NCBI GenBank assembly: GCA_016927905.1
Contig: JAFGLW010000001.1
Span: 310,001 to 374,000 of the forward strand
DNA length: 64,000 nt
DNA from: a candidate division CSSED10-310 bacterium
GTDB taxonomy: Bacteria > CSSED10-310 > JAFGJC01
Direction of reading: 5' to 3'
Position 1 is the first letter of the stretch. Each line of letters begins with the position of its first letter. Both the position numbers and the translations under genes were made by a program. Positions 33,649-43,247 of this stretch are shown here, one piece after another. The notes under the pieces are model-generated. The model was not told the DNA's origin and did no database searches. It saw only the letters and a list, made by a program, of their open reading frames with translations.

Positions 33649-35348
33649 ACGGCCGATTCAAAACATCATCCGCTTTGATCGTATTGGTTCTTTTGGCCTT
33701 CGCCGGTTTCATCCGGTTTTATGATTTGAGCAGGGATCCACCGGAATCGATGGGTCTTCATTTCATTTCCGACGAAGGCTGGTGGGTTCACAATGCTCGA
33801 AACAAGATTCTGTTCGACCGGTGGATTCTGGACGACTTCAATCAATCCCTCCTGGTCAGCCCGACATTCTGTTTCGCCACTTATTGCGTCTACAGTGTTT
33901 GGGGGGTCGGATTCGCATCATCCCGATTCGTTCCGGCCCTTTCCGGGTGGCTGTCACCTCTTCTGCTGTTTTTCATTTTAGCCGCCATGGGATTCCAAGC
34001 CGATCGAAGGCTGCTTTCCCTGATTCTTCTGGGAACGGGATTCGCCTTCTGCGCCGTGAATCGGATCGCTTTCGTGGATTCGACTGCATTTCTTTTCGTT
34101 CTGGCGACCTGGTTTTTCCTTGAAAAATACCCCCGGTCCGCATTCGGTGTTTCGGCTGCCGGAATAACAGCCGGTCTGGCGGTCATGACCAAATCCTATT
34201 CCCTGATCCTGATCCCGGTGCTGGTTCTCATCACCGTTCATCGATTCGCGGGCAAAAGCGGACAGCGGAAACGGCTGGCGTTGAGCACTCTTTGGTTCGT
34301 CGGAGGATTCCTCCTGGTCGGTGCCGCCTGGGTCACATGGATCTATCTGCCATTTCAGGAGCAGTACCGGGTCATGTATTACCTGTGGCGAGACGGTAAC
34401 ATTCCTTCCAGTGCCGGGCAGATCCCGGGCAACCTGACCGCATTTCTGGTGCGGCGGGATGCGGATGGATTTCATCTGGCGCGATTTGTCGGCTTGAATA
34501 TGAGTCTGATGGCATTTGCATGGTGGCGTCTGCTGATGTTGTTTGCGCCCGGAGACTGTTCGGTTCGCAACTGCCTGCGGAAGCTGCGCCGGCCGGAGAT
34601 GGAAGCGCTGATCTGGCTGGTTGGGATCGCCCTGATCGTGGCTCCTCTCACGGCAAAACCGTTCCGAAGGTATATATTCCTGTACCCGCCATTGGTTGTT
34701 CTGGGGTCCGGAATTGTCGAACCAGGCAGCAACGGGCGTTCGAAGCGGATGACCCTGCCCCTGAAACTGCTCCGCACCGTGATTCTCCTGTCCCTGCCGT
34801 CTCTGGGAGCCGTTCAGCTTACGGGTCGTGTCGTCATACCGGGACTGGTCGCCGCCTGTATCGGCCTGGCCTGCCTGTTCAGCCGGATTCCCGGAAAACC
34901 GGTCCGGACCGTGTCCATGCGTCTGGCTCTGACTGTTTTCATCCTGATGGAATCGGTCTATTTCATCCCGGCGATCGTCCATCCGTCCTATTCGCTGCGG
35001 GATACCTCCAGACGGTTGGGTCGTGAATATCTGACGGAAGGTACAACGATCCTGGGTGGTATTTCAGACACCCTTACGCTGGAAACCAGCGCAAAAGCTG
35101 TTTCCATCTGGGGCAGGCAGGAAGCCGAGCGGGTTCTGAATGAAAACCCGATGGAGCGGTACCGGCCGGATTACATCGTTGTCATGAAAACACTGGATGG
35201 GAATCCCTGGGGTATTGAGGAGCGGTACACCCGGTACCTGGAAGCGGATACGCTCCTTCAAGAACTCCGGCTGCTCCCGACAGCATCCGGCACATACCGG
35301 GTCACCGCGCACCTGCACCAGTCACCCCGATCGGCCGAGTCAAACTGA
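33645..35348 (+). CDS. GT39-like membrane glycosyltransferase (PMT/ArnT-type)
   Basis: The ATG at 33645 overlaps the previous stop (ATGA), giving 567 residues. About 10-12 hydrophobic segments cover residues 10-420. An acidic loop after the first helix (DLSRDPPESMGLHFISDEGWWVHNARN) is the GT-C site that binds the metal and lipid-phosphate sugar. A soluble C-terminal part (about 430-567) follows. Such enzymes transfer a sugar from a polyprenyl-phosphate carrier to an outward-facing lipid or protein. The donor could be made by the GT2 enzyme at 7064, but this is only inferred. Confidence 0.8.
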   Translation: MNGRFKTSSALIVLVLLAFAGFIRFYDLSRDPPESMGLHFISDEGWWVHNARNKILFDRWILDDFNQSLLVSPTFCFATYCVYSVWGVGFASSRFVPALSGWLSPLLLFFILAAMGFQADRRLLSLILLGTGFAFCAVNRIAFVDSTAFLFVLATWFFLEKYPRSAFGVSAAGITAGLAVMTKSYSLILIPVLVLITVHRFAGKSGQRKRLALSTLWFVGGFLLVGAAWVTWIYLPFQEQYRVMYYLWRDGNIPSSAGQIPGNLTAFLVRRDADGFHLARFVGLNMSLMAFAWWRLLMLFAPGDCSVRNCLRKLRRPEMEALIWLVGIALIVAPLTAKPFRRYIFLYPPLVVLGSGIVEPGSNGRSKRMTLPLKLLRTVILLSLPSLGAVQLTGRVVIPGLVAACIGLACLFSRIPGKPVRTVSMRLALTVFILMESVYFIPAIVHPSYSLRDTSRRLGREYLTEGTTILGGISDTLTLETSAKAVSIWGRQEAERVLNENPMERYRPDYIVVMKTLDGNPWGIEERYTRYLEADTLLQELRLLPTASGTYRVTAHLHQSPRSAESN

Positions 35349-35362
35349 AATCAGGCTGCGAA

Positions 35363-37597
35363 TCATCTCCTCAGCAGTGGAATCACCAGGGTTAGAGTCA
35401 CCAGGATGACGATGATCAGCAGCGATGATGTGGATGTCGCCGGGATCGGCGGCGCTGGTGTACACGTGTACATGGGCGTCGGCGACGTATAACACATTTC
35501 TTCGATCCGGATATCATCGATGAATGTCTTGGGCCACATATCGTCCGGATCCGGATCGGGCACACCCAGATTGAAATTGGAAATGAACCGTACCAGGACC
35601 AGCGGATCGCCAGCCAGCGATGTCAGATCCATCTGGTAGGGAAACCACTGACTGTCTGTCGCGATCTGATCGAAAATATCGAACATCCGGGTTACAACTC
35701 CACCGTTGTACCCGACCGCTTCCACATAAAACTGGTCGTATTGACTGTCCCGGGTGCCGCCTTCTCCAGATTTCTCCGGGCCGGTCAACTCATCCAGCCG
35801 GATCCAGAAAGTCAGAAACACACCCTGGCGATAGATGGGATCATTAAAACTGAGCGATTTGTTGACGTGCGCCCTGCTGTCTCCCACCGGATAATCCTCG
35901 CTACCGGCGAAGAAGATGGAGTGTGCGCCCTCGAAGGAATGGCGGGCGTCATCGAGAACCCGTACGCATTCGGGAGGACCCCATCCATCCGGATCGAAAT
36001 TACTGAAATCACCCGATTCCAGGTTTTCGCTCCACAGAACCGTCACGACGCAGGTCGGCGTCGTGGTGGGAGTGGTGGTGGGAGTGGGCGTGCTGGTGTA
36101 GCCGGGTGTGTCGGTGGCACAGATGCCGGTCTGGAAGCCGGGTGGGTTTTCGATCGGCAGGGCCGTGGGAGTGTCCTTGTAATCGATGAACTCGATGTGC
36201 GACTCGGGACACTCAAGATAGAACGTCTCGTTGGGATACGGCGCTTCCGGATCGATGGCCAGGGTCAGATAAAGCGTCACCGACTCGCCGACCCGCAGGT
36301 TATTTTTGAAATGCCAGATCCATTCCGGGCTGCAGTTGGGTGTACCCGTGCAGGTCGGATAATCGGGATGCGGCGTGGCGACGGGCGTGACATCATCGTC
36401 CGACCACCAGCCGATGATGTCGGCATAGATGGGGCTGCACACGTTTTCGTCGAAAATTTCGTGGATCTCGATGTCCTTGCCGGCGCGGTCGAAGGTGATC
36501 GCCTGGGCGATTTCCAGGAAGACCTCCTCCAGGTCGTTTTCATGCTGCACCCAGAAATAGGTGCCGTGTTTGGCATTCGAGGGGGTGGGAGTGGATCCGG
36601 AGAATCCCGGATAGAAAGGATCGGCGACCTTCCACATGAAACTCCCGTCCACCGCGCTACCCAGGCCGATCGCAAAAATCATTGCATTGCCGCAGTCGGT
36701 ATAAGGACCCCATGGTTCACCCAGGGAGGTTCGTTTGGCCATTTCCAGGCAGTGGGTATCGGGATTGGTCCAGCCCGGACCGGTTGAAAGATATGCCGCC
36801 GACGGAGTCCAGTACTGGTTGGGGTGACCGTCGGTCATCACAATCATGTATCGTTTGCCCGTGACCGGAGGGCCGGTCGGGTCCGACCAGACAACCGGCG
36901 GATGGGTGGGCATATTCTGAAGCATTTCCTTGCCCAGCTGCATACCGCAACCCATGGCTGTGCTTCCGAACGACGGAAGCGGTTCGAGGTGATTGAGCCA
37001 CCAGAAATCATAGGGATCGAGTCCTTCGGGTGCCTGGATGGAAATGGGTGGTGATGTCTGGGTCACAGCATAGGGAGCCCCCGGGACACCACTCGGATAA
37101 GAGTTGCTTCCGTAGAAAATCAGACCGCCGTAATCTTCATATCCGGGCGAAGGCGGGGTGATGGCCAGGTAATGGTAAAACCGCCAGGCTGCCCAGACCG
37201 TGTTGACATAGGGACTCTGCCTTGTTTCAGCCGACAGGTTCCACGGCCACGGGCATCCCATCGTTACCGGCGGGCCGTACGCGGCATAATCCTCGGTCCC
37301 GGTGATTCCCCAGGGATCGTCGATGTAACACCGGGTGACACCCCAGGTCATCGAACCTGATTTGTCGATGATCAGAACCGCATCCAGGGGTTCCCTGACA
37401 TGGCCGACGGACCCGGCTCCCGTTAATGTAATGGATATGTCTATGATGTCTCCGGGGCAAATCTCCCCTTCCGTCTCGATCTGTTTCGTAATCTCAATAT
37501 GCGGGGGGTCCTGCGCATGCAACACCGGAGCGACGCTACAGATCAGCGCCATGGCAAACAAAGACACCACCGGCACGAAATATTTACATGATTTCAT
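35363..37597 (-). CDS. Secreted von Willebrand factor A (VWA) domain surface protein with IPATS-type C-terminal anchor
   Basis: The 744-residue protein has a signal peptide (residues 1-29, cut near HAQD) and a VWA domain with MIDAS Asp78-x-Ser80-x-Ser82 and the later Thr/Asp of MTDGHPNQ. A long insert lies between them. A Cys-bearing region, a Thr-Pro stalk and a LamG/jelly-roll-like domain follow. The last 27 residues are IPATSTSSLLIIV... ending in LRR: a motif, a hydrophobic helix and a basic tail, as in PEP-CTERM-like sorting signals. The exosortase gene at 48647 could process it. GGGAGG precedes the ATG. The stretch faces guaB. Confidence 0.85.
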   Translation of the reverse strand: MKSCKYFVPVVSLFAMALICSVAPVLHAQDPPHIEITKQIETEGEICPGDIIDISITLTGAGSVGHVREPLDAVLIIDKSGSMTWGVTRCYIDDPWGITGTEDYAAYGPPVTMGCPWPWNLSAETRQSPYVNTVWAAWRFYHYLAITPPSPGYEDYGGLIFYGSNSYPSGVPGAPYAVTQTSPPISIQAPEGLDPYDFWWLNHLEPLPSFGSTAMGCGMQLGKEMLQNMPTHPPVVWSDPTGPPVTGKRYMIVMTDGHPNQYWTPSAAYLSTGPGWTNPDTHCLEMAKRTSLGEPWGPYTDCGNAMIFAIGLGSAVDGSFMWKVADPFYPGFSGSTPTPSNAKHGTYFWVQHENDLEEVFLEIAQAITFDRAGKDIEIHEIFDENVCSPIYADIIGWWSDDDVTPVATPHPDYPTCTGTPNCSPEWIWHFKNNLRVGESVTLYLTLAIDPEAPYPNETFYLECPESHIEFIDYKDTPTALPIENPPGFQTGICATDTPGYTSTPTPTTTPTTTPTCVVTVLWSENLESGDFSNFDPDGWGPPECVRVLDDARHSFEGAHSIFFAGSEDYPVGDSRAHVNKSLSFNDPIYRQGVFLTFWIRLDELTGPEKSGEGGTRDSQYDQFYVEAVGYNGGVVTRMFDIFDQIATDSQWFPYQMDLTSLAGDPLVLVRFISNFNLGVPDPDPDDMWPKTFIDDIRIEEMCYTSPTPMYTCTPAPPIPATSTSSLLIIVILVTLTLVIPLLRR
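36054..36098 (-). repeat. Thr-Pro low-complexity tract in the VWA gene
   Basis: A run of ACC/ACT/CCC-type codons encodes a TPTPTTTPTTTPT stalk between the VWA part and the C-terminal domain. Such stalks in secreted proteins are flexible and are often O-glycosylated. Confidence 0.7.
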
Positions 37598-37644
37598 CCC
37601 ATCCTCCCATAGGCTGCATTTATCTACCCAAAACTCATATAATA

Positions 37645-37673
37645 AGATTAAGGATTGATCATGATTGTGTCAA
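37645..37673 (-). promoter_or_regulatory. Promoter of the VWA surface protein gene
   Basis: On the minus strand TTGACA (37668-37673), a perfect -35, is 17 bases from TAATCT (37645-37650). Transcription would start about 40 bases before the ATG. Confidence 0.5.
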
Positions 37674-37701
37674 GTCGTGATTCCAGCCGGGAACGTCCGG
37701 A

Positions 37702-37731
37702 TTGACAGACGGGAAATGAATTCGCTAAATT
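37702..37731 (+). promoter_or_regulatory. Promoter of guaB
   Basis: TTGACA (37702-37707) and TAAATT (37726-37731), 18 bases apart, stand about 30 bases before the TTG start of guaB. The -35 is perfect and the -10 matches four of six. Confidence 0.5.
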
Positions 37732-37760
37732 ATTAATTTATTTTTTCAGGGAGGTGGCTG

Positions 37761-39227
37761 TTGAATATTGAAAAGATATCCGGCGAAACCGGCTTAACCT
37801 TCGATGATGTCCTGCTGGTACCGAGAGCGTCGTCGGTCGTCCCGCGCGAAGTCGATGTGACATCGGAGCTGCTGCCCGGTTTCAAGTTGAACATCCCCAT
37901 TCTGTCCGCCGCCATGGACACAGTCACCGAATCCAGGCTGGCCATAGCTCTCGCTCAGGAAGGCGGCCTGGGTATCATCCATCGCAACATGAGCCCGGAA
38001 AAACAGTCTGACGAAATCGACCGGGTGAAGCGGTCCGAAAGCGGCATGATATCCAATCCGATCACGCTCGGTCCGGATGACAGCATCCAGAACGCCCGGG
38101 AACTGATGGACCGGTACCGGATATCCGGAATACCCATCACCGACCAGGGAAAGCTGGTGGGGATACTGACCAACCGGGATCTTCGGTTTGAAACCAATCT
38201 GGCCCAGCCCATCCGGAATCTCATGACATCCGAAAATCTGGTTACCGCTCAGGCGGGCATCCCTCTGGAAGATGCCAAACGGATTTTGCACAAGCACCGG
38301 ATCGAAAAACTGCCGGTCGTCGATTCCGAAAACAATCTCAGGGGATTGATAACCGTCAAGGATATCAAGAAACGGGAGAAATATCCGCATGCCTGCAAGG
38401 ACGAACAGGGCAGGCTCCGGGTGGGAGCTGCGGTGGGAACCGGCAGAGATCTTCATGAACGAGTTGAAAGCATTGTCCGGGCCGGTGTCGACTTGATCGC
38501 CCTGGACACCGCCCACGGCCATTCTTCCAGAGTCATCGATGCCGTGCGATGGATTAAATCCAATATCCCGCAGGTCCCGGTCATGGCGGGCAACGTCGCC
38601 ACTGCCGAAGGCACATCGGCTCTCGCGGATGTCGGCGCAGACATCATCAAGATCGGTATCGGCCCCGGTTCGATCTGCACAACCCGCATCATCGCGGGTG
38701 TTGGAGTTCCTCAACTTACTGCGATTCTTCATGCCGTTGAGGAAGCCCGGAAACGGAATATCGCAGTTGTAGCCGACGGCGGGATAAGGTTTTCGGGAGA
38801 CCTGACCAAGGCTCTGGCTGCGGGAGCCCGCGCGGTCATGCTGGGATCACTGCTGGCGGGGCTGGATGAATCGCCCGGGGAAATGATTATCTATCAGGGC
38901 CGGTCTTTCAAAGTTTACCGGGGAATGGGATCTGTGGGTGCCATGCGGGATGGATCCTCCGATCGCTACTTCCAGGATGAATCCAGACCGGACAAACTCG
39001 TACCGGAGGGAATCGAGGGGCGCGTCCCGTTCCGGGGAACGCTCGCCGGAATGATTCACCAGCTGATCGGCGGCCTGAAGGCAGGCATGGGTTACTGCGG
39101 CTGCCAGAATATCGGCGAACTCGAAAAATCGGCCAAATTCATCCGCGTCACCACCGCGGGGATGCAGGAAAGTCATGCACATGACGTGATCATCACCCGG
39201 GAATCACCCAACTACCAGCAGGACTGA
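37761..39227 (+). CDS. guaB: IMP dehydrogenase
   Basis: The 488-residue protein is a standard bacterial [25 protein letters not shown] at the start, a CBS pair inserted at about residues 95-205, then the catalytic loop [19 protein letters not shown] with the active Cys, [24 protein letters not shown] and [11 protein letters not shown]. It oxidises IMP to XMP with NAD+, the first committed step to GMP. The start is TTG behind GGGAGGTGG. A promoter and short leader precede it. Confidence 0.97.
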   Translation: MNIEKISGETGLTFDDVLLVPRASSVVPREVDVTSELLPGFKLNIPILSAAMDTVTESRLAIALAQEGGLGIIHRNMSPEKQSDEIDRVKRSESGMISNPITLGPDDSIQNARELMDRYRISGIPITDQGKLVGILTNRDLRFETNLAQPIRNLMTSENLVTAQAGIPLEDAKRILHKHRIEKLPVVDSENNLRGLITVKDIKKREKYPHACKDEQGRLRVGAAVGTGRDLHERVESIVRAGVDLIALDTAHGHSSRVIDAVRWIKSNIPQVPVMAGNVATAEGTSALADVGADIIKIGIGPGSICTTRIIAGVGVPQLTAILHAVEEARKRNIAVVADGGIRFSGDLTKALAAGARAVMLGSLLAGLDESPGEMIIYQGRSFKVYRGMGSVGAMRDGSSDRYFQDESRPDKLVPEGIEGRVPFRGTLAGMIHQLIGGLKAGMGYCGCQNIGELEKSAKFIRVTTAGMQESHAHDVIITRESPNYQQD

Positions 39228-39235
39228 AAATGAAC

Positions 39236-39269
39236 CGGGGATGATCTGTTTTCTCAGCATCCATCCCCG
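39236..39269 (+). terminator. 8-bp hairpin between guaB and dapF
   Basis: CGGGGATG (39236-39243) pairs with CATCCCCG (39262-39269) around an 18-base loop. No run of T follows, so it is weak as a classic terminator. It could be an mRNA-processing or attenuator structure between the two genes. Confidence 0.3.
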
Positions 39270-39289
39270 AAATTCGGAGACGGATCGGA

Positions 39290-40165
39290 TTGGATATCGC
39301 ATTTACAAAATACCACGGCCTGGGGAACGATTATCTGTTTATCGATTCGTTTTCACAACCTTCGATACCGGAACAACGGCTTCCGGATATCGCAAAATCG
39401 ATGTGCGATCGAAGGCGGGGAATCGGAGCGGACGGAATCGTTCGGGTCGATCCCGATGATGAATGTGATGCCGGCATCCGTATTTTCAACAGCGACGGGT
39501 CGGAAGCCGAGACCTGCGGCAATGCGCTCCGTTGCGTGGCCCGGCTGCTGTATGAATCGGGATATTGCCGGCGGCATGTCATGCATATCCGCACACCTTC
39601 CCGCACAGCGACGGCACGGATTTCCTTCCGAAACGGACGGTTCGAATATGCGGAAATCAATATGGGCCGACCCGTATGGTCTGCCGCATCCATACCCGTT
39701 GTGAACGTGGATAATCCGCAAAAAATGACGATTGAAATCGATTCGAAGCAGTACCGGGGAGTCTGCCTGTCCATGGGCAATCCCCACTGCGTCGTGTTCG
39801 TCCCGAAAATCGACCGGAAGGAAGTCCTGCAAATGGGACCCCGCATCGAACGGTTGACCCTGTTTCCCGATCGAATCAATGTGGGATTCTGTAAAGTCGC
39901 AGACCGTACCAATCTCGAACTGGCCGTCTGGGAACGGGGCGCGGGCTGGACTGAAGCCTGTGGGTCCGGCGCCTGTGCCGCCTTCGCAGCCGCCCGATAT
40001 GAATCCAGGGTGGACGCGGCCGTTGAAATTCTGCTTCCAGGGGGTGTTTTGAATCTGTCGGAGTCGGCGGAGGGTGAAATACTGATGCGGGGACCCGCAG
40101 TCAGGATATTCAGCGGAATCTGGCCACTTCAAGATCCCACAGACCACCCACGGTCGAAGGACTGA
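39290..40165 (+). CDS. dapF: Diaminopimelate epimerase
   Basis: The 291-residue protein has the paired catalytic Cys motifs ETCGNALRC and TEACGSGACAAF, and FTKYHGLGNDYLFID at the start. It interconverts LL- and meso-diaminopimelate for lysine and peptidoglycan synthesis. The C-terminal 20 residues (WPLQDPTDHPRSKD) extend beyond the usual end and overlap the convergent GT4 gene. The start is TTG after GGAGACGGATCGGA. It is the second gene of the guaB transcript unless the hairpin stops it. Confidence 0.95.
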   Translation: MDIAFTKYHGLGNDYLFIDSFSQPSIPEQRLPDIAKSMCDRRRGIGADGIVRVDPDDECDAGIRIFNSDGSEAETCGNALRCVARLLYESGYCRRHVMHIRTPSRTATARISFRNGRFEYAEINMGRPVWSAASIPVVNVDNPQKMTIEIDSKQYRGVCLSMGNPHCVVFVPKIDRKEVLQMGPRIERLTLFPDRINVGFCKVADRTNLELAVWERGAGWTEACGSGACAAFAAARYESRVDAAVEILLPGGVLNLSESAEGEILMRGPAVRIFSGIWPLQDPTDHPRSKD

Positions 40166-41174
40166 ACGATTCCAGTCGTTTCCTCTGACCCTGCACAACC
40201 GCATCGCGAAACGGGCCGGGCCGGGTGATCAGGCCGATCATTTCTGAAAGCGCCGGAATCCGGGATTTGTCGTCGAACAGAACACCCGAACCTCCCAGCG
40301 TGTGCGGAACCGCTGTCGCGTTGTATGCCAGAACCGGCAGATCAAAGAACATACTTTCGATCAGGGGAACGCAAAATCCTTCATGCTCGCTCATCGAGAT
40401 AAAAACATCCGACAAGCGATAATAGGTCACAAGCTCCTCCCGGGATACATGTCCCAGGAAATATGTATCCCCAAGCTTCAGACGGGAAGCCAGGTCGCTC
40501 AACTGAAATAAATACTTCTCAAAACCGGTTGTCTTGCCGATTAAAAACAATCGCGATCTTTCCCGGACATGCCGCTTGAAAAATCCATAGAGCCGTATCA
40601 GGTCGTCCTGACACTTGTTAGGGGTCAACCGCCCGACAAACAGGATGTTGGTGAAATCGTCCCGGAACATCTCCTCCAGGACTGGATTCGAAGGCACCTC
40701 GTACCTTGAAAAATCGATGAATATCGGCATGACTCCCGTATCCGCAAAACCCATCTCATCCAATTCCAGGCGGCTGTATTGGGAATCAGCAAGCGCTCGG
40801 TCGGTTTCTCCCACCAGCGATTTCAAGGCGGATCTGCCGAGGGAGGCGATCCGCTGCAGATGCGGGTAATGTCTCAAAAAACCGGGCGGTGTTATGTTGT
40901 GATAAACCAGAATTTTGAAACCGGGCGACCGGAGGTACAGGTCATTCAGGGGGGAGGGAAGCGCATAATGGAGAATCACGACCGAATCGCGTGATCGATA
41001 TCGTTCGAATTGGCTGTAATGGCAAGCTTTTCCGGTAAGGCTACTGTCTGCTTCGATGAAGAATATTTCCGATTCGAAACCGGATTTCCTGAAATAATTC
41101 CTCACAGTCAGGACATTGTTCCCGATGGCGTCCGCTGCGTGAAAAGCGGGTATCAGCTGAAGTATCCGGGTCAC
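40110..41174 (-). CDS. GT4 glycosyltransferase (pair 1, member 1)
   Basis: The 354-residue GT-B protein has an N-terminal acceptor domain (ILQLIPAFHAADAIGNNVL, LVYHNITPPGFLRHY) and a GT4 donor domain (NILFVGRLTPNKCQDDLI, ISMSEHEGFCVPLIESMFFDLPVLAYNATAVPHTLGGSGVL with the EGFCVPLIE nucleotide-sugar motif). It is retaining and cytosolic or membrane-associated. The GTG start overlaps the neighbour's stop (GTGA). It is paralogous to the gene at 41171. It ends inside the dapF end by 56 bp. Sugar and acceptor unknown. Confidence 0.88.
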   Translation of the reverse strand: MTRILQLIPAFHAADAIGNNVLTVRNYFRKSGFESEIFFIEADSSLTGKACHYSQFERYRSRDSVVILHYALPSPLNDLYLRSPGFKILVYHNITPPGFLRHYPHLQRIASLGRSALKSLVGETDRALADSQYSRLELDEMGFADTGVMPIFIDFSRYEVPSNPVLEEMFRDDFTNILFVGRLTPNKCQDDLIRLYGFFKRHVRERSRLFLIGKTTGFEKYLFQLSDLASRLKLGDTYFLGHVSREELVTYYRLSDVFISMSEHEGFCVPLIESMFFDLPVLAYNATAVPHTLGGSGVLFDDKSRIPALSEMIGLITRPGPFRDAVVQGQRKRLESFSPSTVGGLWDLEVARFR

Positions 41175-42226
41175 TTTATGATACCCAGCAGCCGGGCCAC
41201 CGCGGAGAAATAATCCGATTCACGATACTCTTTCAGCCTGCGTCTTTGTCCCTGGAGGATACGATCCCGGAATTGACGGTCGCGGATCAGGAGATCCGCC
41301 GTTTCAGCTATCACAAGGGGATCCTTGGTCCTGACCAGAACACCCGATCCTCCCAGGGTTCCGGCCACGGCTCCGGCATCGTAGGCGATCACCGGAACGT
41401 CAAAATACATCGCCTCCAGAAGCGGGACGCAGAATCCCTCGTGTTCACTCATGCAGACAAAAACATCCGCCATCCGGAACAGACTGACCCATTCATCATC
41501 ATCGATCATGCCCGTGAAAATCACGTCCGGTATCCCGAGCCTTTTCACCAACTCATTGAGCGAATCTGCGTAACGGTGGCAGTTCCGTACATCGCCAACC
41601 AGCAACAGCCGGGAATGCTGATTGATATGGTTCCGGTAGACTGAAAAAGCCTTGATGATATCTTCATGGCATTTGTTGGGTGAAACCCGCCCAGCAAAAA
41701 ACCACGTGACCTGACTGCTGTCGAACTGGGTTCCCACAACCGGATTTGGATCGAGATCCAGCCGGTTGAAATCCAGGATGACCGGCAGAACGTGGATGTT
41801 CTCGAAACCCAGATCCTGGAGGATTTTTCCATTGTAATCGGAATCCGCCCAGACCGCAGTGGTTCTGTCTTTGAGCATTTTCAGCTGCGCCAGCCCCTCT
41901 GCGGCCAGCTCGGTCATGTGAGGACTGAAGCCGAAAAACCATCTGGCCGGTGTAATGTTGTGAAAAACCAGAACCAGACGGTCGGGTATGCGCACGATAT
42001 AATCCGCGATTTCCGATCCGACGGAAAAATGATAGATCAGCAGATTGTCAGGATGTTCTGGATATTTTTTCCAGTGATATGCCCTGTCGACCAGATACGG
42101 ATGGATCACCCCTGCATAGATATCGCTGGCGTGACCCATTCCCCGCAGGATTCGTTGAAGTGCCAGTGTGTCATCACCGATGGCATCCCCGGCCGAAAAA
42201 TTGGGCAGCATCTGGTGAACATTCAC
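41171..42226 (-). CDS. GT4 glycosyltransferase (pair 1, member 2)
   Basis: GGAGG before the GTG at 42226 fixes the start, leaving one base after the upstream gene's stop; the protein is 351 residues. It shares VHQMLPNFSAGDAIGDD, LVFHNITPARWFF, FFAGRVSPNKCHEDIIKAF and VCMSEHEGFCVPLLEAMYFDVPVIAYDAGAVAGTLGGSGVLV with its paralogue at 40110. Tandem duplication of a GT4 in this way usually reflects adjacent sugar additions in one polysaccharide. Confidence 0.88.
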   Translation of the reverse strand: MNVHQMLPNFSAGDAIGDDTLALQRILRGMGHASDIYAGVIHPYLVDRAYHWKKYPEHPDNLLIYHFSVGSEIADYIVRIPDRLVLVFHNITPARWFFGFSPHMTELAAEGLAQLKMLKDRTTAVWADSDYNGKILQDLGFENIHVLPVILDFNRLDLDPNPVVGTQFDSSQVTWFFAGRVSPNKCHEDIIKAFSVYRNHINQHSRLLLVGDVRNCHRYADSLNELVKRLGIPDVIFTGMIDDDEWVSLFRMADVFVCMSEHEGFCVPLLEAMYFDVPVIAYDAGAVAGTLGGSGVLVRTKDPLVIAETADLLIRDRQFRDRILQGQRRRLKEYRESDYFSAVARLLGIIK

Positions 42227-42227
42227 C

Positions 42228-43241
42228 TCAAAAATCCTCCGGAGAGCCCTGTTCCGGGGGAACGGGCGGCGTGTCGACTTCGGGCTGTACACCAACCCGG
42301 CCGGTGGGTACAGGTGACGGTGTCACTGACGGTTCGACATAGGGACGGCTGTAGATGATTCCTTCGACCATCCATTGATCCTGATCCCACGCCTGAGACG
42401 GGTCCATCCGTTCGGCATGCAGCAAAAGCGTGACCATTATTTTTCCGGACAGATCCAGCCACCGGGCTGAAAGAAACCGGTAATCCAGATCCTCATCCCT
42501 CACCCGCTCCTGAATGTGTTCCCATTCTCCCGGCTTTCCGGAATTGAATTTCTCCGTGATGTCGGCAAATTGAGGGGGTTGATATCGTCGGGCATAAAAA
42601 TCGTACAAGGCGGTATCACCTGCGGCAATGACGGTTTCGAACCGGCGGTATGACCCGATCCATGGGTCCCCGATCGGTTCTTTTTTCTCGGCTACACCCT
42701 CGGGCAGCTCCATTTCGATCGATTTTGCCATTCGATAGGTTTTCGAGAAACGGATGGACCCCCAGGAAACGATGTTCAAACCGATCAGAACCGCCACAAC
42801 GATGCCGACCCATCTGAATACCTGAGTATCGAAATGTTCGGATGGATATTTCAAATGAGTCAGCTGTCCGGCCCATGCTCCCAGATACCAGAACGCCGAG
42901 GAGGCACCGACAGTCGCCCATGTGCCGAGATGCATTAACTGAGCAGGATCCGCCCGCCCTGAAATCGCCTGGCTGATCCACGGCCATATAGACGCTGCCA
43001 GGCCGGTCATTATCCAGATCCAATGCAGCCTCTCCTCCAGAACCCGCCCCAGGAACATTGCGGCGGCCAGCATTGAAACCAGGCCGATTCCGAACAGGAT
43101 CGTTTCCGCTCCAATGGATATCGAACGGTTCTGCAGGAGCGCGGCGGCGGCGAAAAACAGAATACCATAAAGTGTCTGGGCGGCGGCGATAGCCACGACG
43201 GGCACCACCAGCCGCTTCCATCTGATTTCTTTCCAGTTCAT
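42228..43241 (-). CDS. Membrane protein of unknown function in the GT4 cluster
   Basis: The 337-residue protein has four hydrophobic segments (about 12-38, 45-65, 75-95 and 140-160) and then a soluble domain of about 170 residues (IGSYRRFETVIAAGDTALYDFYARRY, TEKFNSGKPGEWEHIQERV). It ends with a Pro/Thr/Val-rich tail (PSVTPSPVPTG). I do not recognise a family. Its place between GT4 genes suggests a role in export or assembly of the glycan. It starts 6 bp after the next glycosyltransferase gene's stop. Confidence 0.65.
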   Translation of the reverse strand: MNWKEIRWKRLVVPVVAIAAAQTLYGILFFAAAALLQNRSISIGAETILFGIGLVSMLAAAMFLGRVLEERLHWIWIMTGLAASIWPWISQAISGRADPAQLMHLGTWATVGASSAFWYLGAWAGQLTHLKYPSEHFDTQVFRWVGIVVAVLIGLNIVSWGSIRFSKTYRMAKSIEMELPEGVAEKKEPIGDPWIGSYRRFETVIAAGDTALYDFYARRYQPPQFADITEKFNSGKPGEWEHIQERVRDEDLDYRFLSARWLDLSGKIMVTLLLHAERMDPSQAWDQDQWMVEGIIYSRPYVEPSVTPSPVPTGRVGVQPEVDTPPVPPEQGSPEDF

Positions 43242-43247
43242 GGCATT

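Noticed and set aside
35741..36787. 348-codon plus-strand frame within the VWA gene
   Set aside because: Its composition is the reverse complement of Thr/Pro/Asp-rich coding sequence, and it has no ribosome site or family match. The minus-strand gene has a signal peptide and VWA motifs.
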